NCBI GenBank assembly: GCA_036023115.1
Contig: JAYKKT010000041.1
Coordinates: forward strand, 5,692,501 to 5,756,500
Source: Brasenia schreberi
Lineage: Eukaryota > Streptophyta > Magnoliopsida > Nymphaeales > Cabombaceae
Direction of reading: 5' to 3'
Length of the DNA stretch: 64,000 nt
A model generated the notes under the pieces. That model was given only the letters and a program-made list of their open reading frames with translations. It made no database searches and was not told the DNA's origin. Positions 43,229-54,933 of this stretch are shown piece after piece. Position numbers and translations under genes: made by a program. How positions within the stretch are numbered: the first letter of the stretch is position 1; the number at the start of each line of letters is the position of its first letter.

Positions 43229-46200
43229 GCGGGCTGCTCATTCGTTTTGTAATTTTTGCTTTCTGAGATCGACCGACCTGGGCTGTTCTCAGATTGACTT
43301 GCTGGTTGCCTCAAAACGAGCCTTCCTAGTGTCTTAATAATTAGGTGAGAGGAGGAAGAATGCCTGTTTTCATTCCATGAATGTTTTGAATGGCAGTTGC
43401 ATGTGAAAAAAGTCGCAACGCTATTTTGAAGCAAATACGTAGCCATGAATCTCTCTCTCTGACACACACAGAGGATGATTTTTCCCCCCAATTTATTTTG
43501 TTGTAGTTTGGTTTTGTCTTAGTTGTCAATGACTTGATCTGAATCCATCCTCAACAACTCAGGGCCATCTGGAGATGGCACGTGCTTTGCTGAACAGGGA
43601 ATGGGAGGGGGAGAGTGGGGACTTGCTTGCTACACAGCCTGGCAGATGCTTTCAGCCCATCCCGATCCCAGTTAGTTTCCTCCATATCTGTCTGTCTTCC
43701 TCCAGCACAAGCTGTTGTCAACTAGTGGCAAGCTACCATTCCCCTCTTATTCCGCCCTTATTTGCCTCTGCCGCTCTCCGTTAATATATTTTGATGTGGA
43801 TGCAGCGCCCACGTTCCTGGGTCTAGGTTGCAACCCTGGATTCTGTTGAGATTGGATTGAACCCTTTGGTTTCTAGCTTCAATACTTGCAGATGGGCTAC
43901 ACTCCTCGGCCTCCTACTAGTTCTGGAGCCTTCATGCCTTGACTGCAAAGGAATCCATCTCTATTCATACGTCTGAGTTTGGATGAAAGCGCCATGCCTT
44001 CATTAGGTGCAGTTGGGACCAGCCTGTTTGGTGTTACCTGAGTTCCACCATGTATCCATTGATTTCAGTTGCCAACATGAGAAGGGAAAAAGAGGAATGG
44101 ATTCAAAGTTTATTGATCCTGGGGGCCTGGAACAGTGGAGAGAAGAGGATGGGATTGAGAAAATCCAGGGAAGATCAAGAAGGAGAAGAGCTAGACTGAA
44201 AAACCTTATGTGAATAGCCAAAGACATTGAGGGAACGTTGCCTATAAATAACAGTGCCTTAGTTGGGGTTTAAGTTAAGTTGCCTAAAGTAGGAAACTTC
44301 AATTCAACTTGGATGATTTTTCTGATTCAACTTACACTTTCAAATTGCCAAATTAAATTATATGGGACGTTGGTACCAAAAACTTTGCAATCAGTTATTA
44401 ATGGTGGTTTGCATAACTCTACATTCATTAAGAAGTGGTAGATGTTTGTAGGCATTCCTAAATTCACCTAGTGGTTGAAGACAGAATACATGGAGGAATA
44501 TGCTAGCGCTTATTTGGTTACTAGAGTAATTAATGCTGTACGTGTAAAAGCAATGTGCCGCTCTTCAAAATGTTAGCCATGTTTCAACGAGTATTGAAGG
44601 AGGAAGTTGCAGGGCGCCATGGTATACAATGTTTGAAGGGTTTTCCTGTTCAAACAGTTATCGAGCAAAAGCGAAGAAGATGCCCCCAACCTACACATTA
44701 TTGATTCTCTCAATTTCAATCTTTCTTATCGTTATTTATTTATTTTTCTTTCCTTTTGTAATGAAATTAGGTTTCCGTTTTCCTTAACATTGACTCTATC
44801 ACAGTTCATATCACTATGGCTCTGTCGGTTGAGCATGACTTATTGTCATTAGATCATTGTTTGTAAGGATGTATAGGAATCCACTCGTCTGATACATCTT
44901 GCCTAATTGGATCTTTGGGTTCAATGGTTTGGAACTCGATAATCTGCAACCCCACGTTAAAGCATAAATACCTCCTTGCTTGGTGGGTCTCATCAGTCTA
45001 GTGCCATTAGGCTTGATCATTTTTTGTGGAACATATTATCTCCGCCTTGCTTTTGTACCAGCTCACCCTTAAGCTAAACCTTTACAACATTTTCCTCAAG
45101 AAAACGAAAAACTATGTCTATTATGAGCTTTCGCTCTTCCTATATATTTAGCAAAATGACATCAAGGGAACACGAGTTCCACCCATGGAGATCCTTGCGC
45201 TACCCCGTTGTAGCACATGCCCTTAAGGTATGAGGTACTACGAAATTCTCAAAATATAAAACTATTTTCCAAATTAGTGGTCTCATTAAGTTGCAAAGAA
45301 ATTTACATGTTCATGACTACATCTTACAAATTATGGATCCTGTATAATTTAAGTTTATTACAATCGATTTCTAGGCACATGACATTTCTCACTCGATTGT
45401 ATCTCCAATCTTCCATCTTCCTAGACTTCATCGTTAGTTTTTCTCCAATTACTTGTAGTGAACTAGGATGAGTGATACATCCACATCTTATATGAATATA
45501 TAAGACCCACTAAGATAATACTAAGGGCATGCACTCTTCAAACAATATATACATAGTCATAGTCATTAAGCTCCATAAGCAATTAAACCAATTTGTCTGC
45601 ACATATAACCAACATTCATATCACATACACCCACAATCAAGGCTCATCTGTCAATTGGCCATACATGCAACTCATCTCACAAGGATCACTTTATATTGTG
45701 AGACATGCCAGAGCGGCATCTCCTTCTAATAGGAGTCACGCAATTGAATGTCTCCTTATAACATGAAACACCCCCCCTGGCGTGTCTCCTTCTAATAGAA
45801 AATTTCTCTATGACACGTTTCCTTCTATTTTGAGACATTTCTCTGGCGTGTCTTTTTCTATTTACTAAACTACCAACTTCTTTTTTTTTTTATTTTACAC
45901 ATGTTGAATGATAGTATAGACGGTTCCAGTGACAATTGAAAGGTAATTATATTTGTTGGTTGTGAGGATAATAAAATTGATTATTCACCAATATTTGAAA
46001 CTAATATGGTAATTTAGAGCCTAGAACAATTGCTTTAATATACACGAGAAGTTGGGAAGCATAATAACAATGTTATTATAGTTCTTCGATGGAAAAGGTA
46101 AGGCATGACTTGGATGTGATATAGAGTATGATTGAATTTCTAAGGTTATAGAGTATGATTGTATGTATAAGATTACAGGTATAAGATGCCCTCATAGGCA

Positions 46201-46275
46201 TCTATAAGGTATCAAGGGCATGCATAAGAGTTGCTTTAGAATTCCAGAGAAGCTAGGAGTATTATGAATTTACAT
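43229..46275. other. Intergenic, no recognisable gene
   Basis: Several short open frames (43575-43784, 44007-44213 and others) show no known motif. A loosely repeated block with CTGGCGTGTCTCCTTCTAAT and CTCCTTCTAATAGGAG-like sequence lies at about 45700-45860. No transposon domain was recognised. Confidence 0.5.
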
Positions 46276-46309
46276 GAAATTAGTGAAAAATGTTAGACAT
46301 TAGTTCATC
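46276..46309 (+). repeat. 34-bp direct repeat, left copy
   Basis: GAAATTAGTGAAAAATGTTA then GACATTAGTTCATC; identical copy at 48523-48556, on the other side of the Copia LTR. Confidence 0.9.
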
Positions 46310-46489
46310 ATCCTTGATTATATTAGTGAGTCATGTCAAGCTTTCAAGAATACGTTAATTTGATCAAAGAGATCTCTTATATGCATAATGCTTTTAATAT
46401 TGTAGTCTCAAGTTTATATATACAAAAAATTTTAATAAAACTAAATACAAAAGAATAATGATAAGAAAAATGATGGACATAACAGATTA

Positions 46490-47822
46490 CACTTGTAAGG
46501 TTTATGGCTTGGACTATAATTAGACCTTTGTACCATTAGCAAAACTTACTACCATTCGGGTGATTATTAGTATGACAGCTAACAAAAATTGAAAATTTTG
46601 ACAGTTAGATGTTAAAAATATTTTCTTCCACGGAAACCCAATAGAGGAGATATATATGAAGTTACATCCAGGATTGAGAAACAAACATGAAAGATCGAAG
46701 GTGTGTAAGTTGACAAAAGCCTTATATTGATTGAAGAGATCCCTAGGGTTTGGTTCAAGAGATTTAGTGAGGGAGTTATAAGCCCCTGTTATTCTTAAAG
46801 TAGAAATGATCATACATTGTTTGTAAAACATGGTAAAGGAATCTCTATTCTCGTAGTATATGTTGATGACATTATAATTACAGGTGATGATGTCGAGGAG
46901 ATGGAAGAGCTAAAAAAACAATTTCATAAGTTATTTGACTTGAAAGATTTAAGAAAACTTTACTATTTTCTGGGTATTGAAGTTCTCTATTCAAGCAAAG
47001 GTATATTCCTAACTTAGAGGAAATATACCTTCGATTTAGTGAAGGACACTGAAATGACCAATTCTAAGCCATGTGATGTAATAATGGAAGAGAACAAAAA
47101 ATGATCTCAAAACAAGGATGAAAAATATAAAGATATTGGGAAATACTAGAGATTGGTGGGAAAACTAAGTTTTCTAACTATTATCAGACCTAATATTACT
47201 TTTGCAGTGGGTATTATAAACAGAATATATGCATGTCCCATCCAAATATCATATGGAAGTTGTCTATCAAATCCCCGAATACTTAAAAAAACTTCGGGTT
47301 ATGGAGTGATGTATGTTAAACATGGACACATAGAATAAGAAGTATACACAAACGTAGATTGAGCAGCTTCACTAGAAGACCATAATTCTATTATAGGATA
47401 CCTAATCCTGTTTGGAGGCAATATTGTATCCTAAAAAAGTAAGAGACCATCAATTGTTGCTAGATCAAGTGCAGAAGTGAAATATAGATCAGTAGGCCAT
47501 GGGTTTTGTGAAGCATTATGACTTCAAGCACTTATTAAGGATTTGGAAGAAGAGATATAGTTACATATCCATGGATATTGTGATAGTAAGGTTGTCATAC
47601 AAATTTCATTGAATCTTGTTTATCATGAGAGAACAAAACATATAGAATTGGATTATCATTTTATTAGAGAGAAGATAATGAACAAACAATTTCAGTTAAT
47701 TCACGTTTGATCAAGTGATCAAATGACAAATATGTTGACTATAGCAGTGCTAAAAGGAATATTCTGTAAGACTATGGATAAGTTGGGTGTACGTAGTGTT
47801 TTTAACTCAACTTGAGTGGGAA
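46490..47822 (+). pseudogene. Copia reverse transcriptase and RNase H, broken
   Basis: The + strand reads a GLDYN-type RT start (about 46505), LDVKNIFFHGNPIEEIYMKL (46605-46665), VVYVDDIIITGDD (46853-46890) with the catalytic YVDD intact, LRKLYYFLGIEVLYSSKGIF, and near 47560-47690 an RNase H with [16 protein letters not shown] and [18 protein letters not shown] stretches. It ends at GAGTGGGAA, a polypurine tract just before an LTR. Frameshifts and stops break the frame. Confidence 0.85.
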
Positions 47823-48286
47823 TGTTGAGAGGATCGGCTGGATGCAGTCAAAGCCTATAATTGTCTATCATTAGTTGTTATATTTTTTTGTTTTTAAAGG
47901 TTCTTGTATTTTCAATTCATTAATGACATATTTATAATATGCCTTGTGTTGGATGTATTTAAGTCTCTTAGGACCTCAACCCTAAAGATAACATGATTAA
48001 TAAAAGAGAGAGAGGGGTTGCTGATACAGCACAAGATGTTGATCGATAGCCTATGATTCTACTCCTTAATATTGTCTGTAATCAAGTGTGATTGTTGTGA
48101 AATTAACATAGATTAATCTTTTAAGTTAAAACACTCTTATATAAGCTGTGACTAAAAAACCCTAAAGGTGTAAGAGAAAAAAACAGTTGCAAGGTTTTAT
48201 GTTGCAGATGTGTGGTTGACCTCCGAGGAAGTGACCCTACTTCATGCATGGGTTTGATTTATATCAATAAAGATCTATTTATAACA
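47823..48286 (+). repeat. Copia LTR, 464 bp
   Basis: It begins TGTTGAGAGG after a polypurine tract and ends TTTATAACA before TGGTATCAAAGC, giving TGTT...AACA ends. It contains GTATTTAAG (possible TATA region, about 47955) and TTAATAAAAGAG (polyadenylation-like, about 48000). Confidence 0.8.
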
Positions 48287-48298
48287 TGGTATCAAAGC
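48287..48298 (+). other. Copia primer-binding site
   Basis: TGGTATCAAAGC directly follows the LTR, a near-exact initiator-tRNA-Met primer site. Its presence after an LTR that is also preceded by RNase H and a polypurine tract shows that this LTR is bordered on both sides by internal sequence. Confidence 0.8.
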
Positions 48299-48556
48299 GT
48301 ATTTTCTAAGTATTTATATAAAATCTATGTTTTTTTCGCACAATACCCACTGCACCAAAACTAAACAGTGGTACATTACATTCTTACCTACCTCTCACTC
48401 TCTCTTGGAACTTGTTATCGCTACTACATGCCTAAAAACACAAACATAAAAGGGAAAGTAGTGAATCAAAGAATCCCTAGGGAAATTTTGAGATTGTTGC
48501 AAAAAAAAAATCAATGGGGGGGGAAATTAGTGAAAAATGTTAGACATTAGTTCATC
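48299..48556 (+). other. Copia leader fragment ending in the second 34-bp direct repeat
   Basis: Leader-type sequence follows the primer-binding site; no gag frame is recognisable. The repeat at 48523-48556 equals 46276-46309. Confidence 0.5.
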
Positions 48557-51500
48557 TATCCAATTGGTAGTCTTTGCTAGAGGTAGATGGGATTATTTAA
48601 CAGGAGAACATCAGTAAAATTAAAGTGACTATAACTTCTTCAAATGGAGAAAAGAGAATTGTAGAGATATAATGATTTACAAGTGGCTTCCCTGTTACAA
48701 AAATATTTTAAAATATATATTTAGTTATAGTTGCATTAGATCCTAGGATGAATTTGGTGCATTGTGACTAGAGTTAGAAAGTTATTATACAACTTTAGAC
48801 AATGAAATGATGAAGCAAATCTTTCTCTTCCCTTAGAAAAATCCAAAAAAGTAGTAGGAACATGTATGGTACGGTCGGAGCTAGTCTAGTTTTATAGTTA
48901 ATATAGTGTTGGCCAAATGCTGTCCTCTTTCGTGGGTAAAAGAGGAAAGTAATATTAAAATTTTCCTCCGCATTGGAAGCAAATTCGCTGTTTTCTTTTT
49001 GCAATCTAGGATTAGCAAATGAGCAAGATTAGTGGGTTCAATTGTACTTATATGTATCTATCAACTAAATGAGTTTGGAGAAGAGACATGCTATGTTGAT
49101 TTCCTATTTCTACATTGATAGAAAGAGTATGAAAAAACATATCACAATATTATCCTTAATTAACAAGAATATTTTGTTGGACTTGTTTCACATGGAGGAA
49201 AATTTTAGTGCAAGTGAAAATACATGTGATCTAGATTTTAAATTAGCTGCAAATTAACTTCTATGATATGGTTAGCCATAGACTGATCGGTTTTGAATTT
49301 GTATGACCTTTGACGGGTCACATCAGAAACGAAATGATGTATCCTATTGTTTGAGATCGTTGACATTACCCTCTTCGTCAACATGTCCTCTGTATCTTTT
49401 GTCCAAGCCTTGCTATGATATCTTCAAATGTTTCAACCCTTCTATATTCCAATTTTAGTTCTTGCATATAAAAATACAATGAAAAACTAGTTAAGTCTAG
49501 CAAGGAGAAAGATGAAACATAGTGTAATTTGTTTTAAAACAATTGAAGTTAACCTCTCCATGTATCTTGTTAGTTAGAGAGGAATCAAATTGCGCATAGC
49601 TCTCTTACTTTGTGCTTCATTTGACATGGTGTAACCTGTTCGCTTCACCCATACAAACTTAAGTGGGCCGGAGAAGAAATTCCAAGATTTTCATGGTATG
49701 GTTTCGGTCAGCTTGATGACTGATCCGCCACGTTTTGGTAGGGATTGGGCTTTACCCCAGTGTTCTAACAAACCGTTTACAGAGCCGACCAACCCAGTCT
49801 TCTTTCTTGCTGATGGATGACAGATACACCCAAGGTTCCGCTACGTTTTTTAAATGAGTGTCATAGCTAATAGGAAGCTCAACACAGACCTGCTGAACAC
49901 GATCTTGTGTGCTGGTTGTTCTAATCCGCTTTCTTTTCATACGCTTTTCTAATGAAAGCTTCATGAAATAATAGTCCCAGGTTTGGTTGGCAAAGCTACA
50001 GAAGCTTGGCTTGCTTCGACAAAACAACCTTTACCCTATTGTCTAATTTACTCTTGCTTCTTGTTAGTGCAGTTGTACTACTGCTGGTTCCTTCTCCTTT
50101 CTTCTTCTTCTTGGTTCGTTGCCTTTGTCACATCATCTAGAGCCTCCAAAATCTTTTTGCAAATTATGAAGAATTTTTGTTAAAATCCAAGGAACGAACC
50201 AACCAAGTTGGGGTTGAAATGAAGGAAGAATTAAATCTTAACCCGAACCAACTTAGAAAAGCCAGTCTATTGGATGATGTGGTAGTCCCATAGTAAGTGC
50301 CCAATGCTAGCTGATAGATTTCATGAACTCATTTCTATTAGATTCATTATATATGATTTCTTGAAGTTATTTGTATATTTTATGTTTATTTAATCAAGCA
50401 TAACAGTTATGTTATTCGTTTCGGATGCACAATGAATTATAAAAGACTAAAAATTCCTTGATCTATAAAAGAAGTACTTGCATGAAATTCTAAGTTTTCG
50501 TTATAGATTCTTTTGGTAAATCTTTTTTATGAGTTGCCTTTTTCCTCCCTCTAATCTTTGAAATTCATTCTCTCCAGTTTCTTGATTCAAAATTGAAGTC
50601 ACATCGATTCAAGCCCACAACCTTCCAGTGACCAAAGCCAACTTTGAAGAGTTTTGGAGTTGTTTTTCACAAGCTCTAGTTTTTGTCGTTCTAATCGTAA
50701 TGTAGTTATGGTGAAGATCAATGCGAAACCATTTTGCCGTTTCTATTCTATCGTGCTAAAATTTTTTTGTCAGTTTTATTTGGTTTTGGTTCTTCAAAAA
50801 TCAGATTTCTTTTTATGTTCTGGGGACACATCAATTTCCAAGCTTGTGATAAAAACTCGTTACTTTGGAAATTTCTTCCATGGAGTGATATCTTTACCAC
50901 AAAACATGAGCGTAACTCACGTATTATAGTGTACTCGTTTGGTGCCTTGTATTAATAGGACATCCTTCTTTTCCTCCTCTCTCTTTCTATTATCATTCCT
51001 TTATTCCTGTAGTCGCGGAACTATCTTCTTTGGCAGGTGTTAGTGTCAGCAGTTACAGTACTTGCCATAAAATGCCACGAATGAGACAGCGGCTTAGTTC
51101 CCTTGGAACAACATCGGTCTCGGGATTTTTCGTGCTCCTCTTTAGCCCGCATATTGCTAGGTAGGAAACAGTGTCATTTGGTTCTCTTTGACAATGTCAC
51201 TAATCTTCGTGCTACGTCTGGGAAAGAACATTTCGAGTCATAAATAATGTATTAAGGATAAACTTATGTTATTTGAAAAGCAGTAGATGGGGATGGTAAT
51301 AGGTGGGATGATGATGAATCACGGCTCATTTCGTTAGTGTGGCAAACCGCATGATCCATACCCAAATTTTTGTTTAGCAAAAATTACCTGAAATTCTGGA
51401 TCTGGCATCTGTTTGCATCACTGATATTCCGGAGAGATCCTTTTGCACCACCGAAGTCTTCATTCTCTAACAAAGGTTTCTCCTAAAGTCATTTTGTAGC

Positions 51501-51978
51501 TGAAAATGCCATTTTACCTTTATGTTGCATAAGAGACGGTTCTACTAAATTTGATTATAAAGATGGTGAATCTTTACCTAGTTGCTGATAAATTCATACG
51601 GAGATGAATGAAGGAAATTTGAAGTTCGAAATATTTACATGCTTCCAAGTAGGGAACATATCCGATAACGACCTATATTTTGGTTACTGAAAGTGATAGT
51701 CCGTGCGTAAGTGAAGTACCTCTGTGTGTGTGAGTGAGTGATTGTGTGTGTGTGTGAGAGAGAGAGAGACAGACAGACAGACAGAAATACGAACTATGTT
51801 AAGAACATTATTGTTCTTTGCACATAAATAACTTCAGGAAGTTAACAGCCAAAACAAAAATATTCGCTTGGATGATATCCAGTAAACCCATTCAGTTGTA
51901 GCAATTATGACATGGTAAATATTACACCAATGTGAAAAAATAGATCGAAAGACAGGTGGAGGAGAAAATTACATGGCT
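48557..51978. other. Intergenic region downstream of the PPR gene
   Basis: Short open frames (49069-49257 +, 49752-50027 -) carry no recognised motif. A GT/GA/CAGA microsatellite is at 51722-51785. The last part is presumably the 3' flank of the minus-strand PPR gene. Confidence 0.5.
51722..51785. repeat. Microsatellite (GT)n(GA)n(CAGA)n
   Basis: TGTGTGTGTGAGAGAGAG followed by ACAGACAGACAGACAG. Confidence 0.95.
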
Positions 51979-54432
51979 TTATCTGTTTTGGCAACCATAC
52001 AGCAGAAATTTTGTAGAACTATTAAGATAGAGCTCCAAATCATATCCTGCAATCTTCATTCTGTGTGCAGTTTCTAAAGCCTCCCTACCTCTATCACCTA
52101 AACAGAGGTGCCTCAGCAATCTATTGCATATCGGTGGTGCTAGTACGAAACCCTTTTCCAATGTATACAGGAACATGTCTATGGCGAGAGGCAACATCCC
52201 TTCCTTCAGAAGGCGATTCATTAGCATTACGCAAGTCCTGAGAGTGATTTCAAGATTGTATTTCCTAAGAATGGTAAAAACCTTTAGAGCTTCATCTAGT
52301 CTTGCTGCTTTACACAAGCCAACAAGCCAAATTGCGTAAGGAAATGAATCAGCAATGTTGTGTCTGGCGTCCATAATAAGTAACTCTTCAACTGCATCAA
52401 CAATGTTCCCTTCCTCCACGTATTCATGCACCAATTCCATAATTCTTGCTTCCTCATCAGAATGGTTCTCCTTCTTCGTTGACAGGTACTTCAACCAAAG
52501 CAAGCAAGCTTGACCAACTCTCCCCTTTCTGCACAAACAACCCATGAGTGCATTGTAAACTTCAAGGCTTGGAGTACAGCCGTTTTTAACCATCTGCTCA
52601 AAGAGGCAAAAAGCATCATCGTCTCTATTGACTCTTTGAAGGCCATCGATGAGGGTATTGTAGGTCGCCGCATCAGGCTTGTAGCCCTTTATCTGAAGCT
52701 CATTTAAGAGCTTGAATGCACCGTGAATGTTATTAGATTTGCAAAGCCCATTGATCAATATGTTATAAGTTACAATGTCCGGAACAACTCCACTGTCAGC
52801 AAGCTCCCTCAACAGCTTGTAAGCCTTGAGAATCTGCCCAGAACCACATAGCTTCTCAACCATTTCTTGAAGTCCAGCCTTATCATGGACACGCTCGGTG
52901 CCTTGTGAAAGACGGAGAAATAGAGATAGATTGCTTCCCATTTCCATCTTATAGAACAACAGATGAGCTTTCTGCAGTTTCCCAGCTTTACATAGTCCAT
53001 CAATGAGCGCATTGAAGGTGACTACTGTTGGAAAACATCCAAGCTTCCCCATCTCTTCAAATATCTTCTCAGCCTCTGAAACCAAACCTTCCTTACATAA
53101 CCCGCATATGAGAATCGTATATGTTGCAGAATCAGAGAAGAAATCATTCTTTGAGATCTCTAGCTGTAGTGACCGAGCTCGATCCAGAAGACCAAAATCA
53201 CAGAGCCCCTTAATCAACGTGTTGTAGCAATATGTATCAGGAACGAATCCTTTCTCTGTCATATCTCTCAAGATCCCAAAAGATTCCTCTAGTCTGCCCG
53301 CTTTGCACAAGCCTTTGATCATAATGGTGTATAAAACACAATCAGGAGTTATATTCTCCTTTACCATGTCCCCATAAACCTTACAGGCCTTCTCAAACAA
53401 GCCTTCTCTAAATAGCCCATCGATCAAACAACTGTAACCATTCAATCCTAGACTAACACCACTGTGACCGAAAGACTTAATCAACTCCAACCCTCTATCG
53501 ATCTTACCAACCTTACAGAATCCACTCAATAAAGCATTATAAGTAATGGAATCGGGAACACAGCCTTTCTCTTCCATACTAACTAATAAAAGTTGGGCAT
53601 CATCAATTCTGCCACATCTACAGAGTCCAGAAAGCACGATGGTATAAGTCAAGGAGTCCGGAAGAATACCTTTCATGGACATTTCATCAAACAGTAAGAG
53701 GGCGTCCCCTATACGTGCAGCCTTGCAGAGACCATCGATCAGAATGTTGAAGGTGGAACGATTTGGTCGGCAATCTGTCTTCACCATCAGATTATATACG
53801 GCAAGGGCGAGCTCGAAAACCTCTTCTTCCATTAAAATTCGGATCATGGTGTTGTAGGTGAACGTGTTCGGCAAGGAACTGAATTCCCCCATCCGTCCGA
53901 AGGCCTCCACTGCCTTCTCCGTCAAACCAGATCTAGCATAGGCAGAAATAAGGACGGAAAATACCTGAGGAACGACGACTCGGTGGCTGTTCCTCAATTC
54001 TTTGAGTGATTCCCACGCCGAATCGAACCTCTGGCCCTTTGCAAGTGACTGAATCATGAAGTGGTGAGATGTCCAGCTCCGTAGACGCTTCTCCCTCATC
54101 GCCCAGGCAAAGAAGAGGAACTCGCGCTTCACGTTATCGAGCTCCGCGAGGATCCAAGAGACCATTTTCTCAGAGAGGACATCGGCGAACCCATCGAACG
54201 CCCTCCCGAGTGGAGCATCACCGTTCAATATTGCAACGATTTTTCGTGAAAAAGATAACTCTTTGCTGTCTAGAACGATGGAGGATGATGGTGGTGGTTG
54301 TGGTGATGATGATGGCAATAATGGCGTCAACAGTAACAATGACGATATAAATTCAGATGATGAGAAAAACTTTATTGCGGATTCATGGAGGGGATTTCGG
54401 ATATTGGTTTTAGAGAGAAAAGAGAGATTCAT
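51979..54432 (-). CDS. P-class pentatricopeptide repeat (PPR) protein, 817 aa; At1g79540-like
   Basis: One intronless frame, as usual for plant PPR genes. PPR proteins bind single-stranded RNA base by base in mitochondria or plastids and guide its processing, stability or translation. The first 50 or so residues (MNLSFLSKTNIRNPLHESAI, then Ser/Pro-rich) are Arg/Ser/hydrophobic and poor in acids, fitting an organelle transit peptide, probably mitochondrial. From about residue 150 to 800 there are roughly 17 repeats of 35 aa with the P-type consensus, e.g. VTYNALLSGFCKVGKIDRG-like, YNTLIKGLCDFGLLDRA, FNALIDGLCKAGKLQKA and YNILINGLCKSN. Two less regular spots (around residues 495-530 and 655-690) interrupt the array. 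No E, DYW or SMR domain, so it is not an RNA editing factor of the DYW type. The repeat spacing, the SLFLRLSQ segment and overall length resemble Arabidopsis At1g79540 (recalled, not searched). The start is the first ATG, followed directly by the presequence. Confidence 0.93.
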   Translation of the reverse strand: MNLSFLSKTNIRNPLHESAIKFFSSSEFISSLLLLTPLLPSSSPQPPPSSSIVLDSKELSFSRKIVAILNGDAPLGRAFDGFADVLSEKMVSWILAELDNVKREFLFFAWAMREKRLRSWTSHHFMIQSLAKGQRFDSAWESLKELRNSHRVVVPQVFSVLISAYARSGLTEKAVEAFGRMGEFSSLPNTFTYNTMIRILMEEEVFELALAVYNLMVKTDCRPNRSTFNILIDGLCKAARIGDALLLFDEMSMKGILPDSLTYTIVLSGLCRCGRIDDAQLLLVSMEEKGCVPDSITYNALLSGFCKVGKIDRGLELIKSFGHSGVSLGLNGYSCLIDGLFREGLFEKACKVYGDMVKENITPDCVLYTIMIKGLCKAGRLEESFGILRDMTEKGFVPDTYCYNTLIKGLCDFGLLDRARSLQLEISKNDFFSDSATYTILICGLCKEGLVSEAEKIFEEMGKLGCFPTVVTFNALIDGLCKAGKLQKAHLLFYKMEMGSNLSLFLRLSQGTERVHDKAGLQEMVEKLCGSGQILKAYKLLRELADSGVVPDIVTYNILINGLCKSNNIHGAFKLLNELQIKGYKPDAATYNTLIDGLQRVNRDDDAFCLFEQMVKNGCTPSLEVYNALMGCLCRKGRVGQACLLWLKYLSTKKENHSDEEARIMELVHEYVEEGNIVDAVEELLIMDARHNIADSFPYAIWLVGLCKAARLDEALKVFTILRKYNLEITLRTCVMLMNRLLKEGMLPLAIDMFLYTLEKGFVLAPPICNRLLRHLCLGDRGREALETAHRMKIAGYDLELYLNSSTKFLLYGCQNR

Positions 54433-54925
54433 CTCTCATCCTCCTTGGTGATAGTTTCGGCAAGAAGAGAGAGGGGAGATTAGGAGAGAAAGGAGGCATC
54501 TTTTAGATGTCCACGAAGGAACATGAATACATAGGTTAGTCGTAACGATGGGAGTAAGCCGGTGATGATGAAGATGATCCAGGGTAGAGGCTCCCCGCTG
54601 CCTGAACGGACTAGAGAGAGCAGATAGCGTTTGATTTCCCCCTCCGGGTTTATTTGATAAACCGAAAGAACCCTTTCGTTTTGTTGCCCTCCAGAGGGAG
54701 GGGTGACTAAAACCCCTTTTTCGAGAGCCGGTGACATCCTAACTCTTTCCTTTTGTTCAGACTTGCCAAAGGTTAGTAGGCTCCCACAAGGGATTACTAT
54801 ATGCACATTCCTTTCAGTATCCACCCACTTAGACATAACTAGTTCATAATCAGTTTGATCATTTAACCCGGAACCAAATCACTCCACAAACCAAATGAAA
54901 CCAGAACCGGATATATTTCGGTTTG
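54433..54925. promoter_or_regulatory. Upstream region of the PPR gene
   Basis: The PPR gene reads leftward from 54432, so this is its leader and promoter. No clear TATA box is seen; a purine-rich AGAGAGAGGGGAGA-type leader (read on +) lies at 54465-54490. The 118-codon minus-strand frame here shows no motif. A hAT element inserted about 500 bp upstream of the start codon bounds the region. Confidence 0.4.
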
Positions 54926-54933
54926 GTTATATT

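Noticed and set aside
49752..50027. 91-codon minus-strand open frame downstream of the PPR gene
   Set aside because: No recognised motif or splice partners.
54480..54836. 118-codon minus-strand open frame upstream of the PPR gene
   Set aside because: No motif; lies in the presumed promoter/leader.
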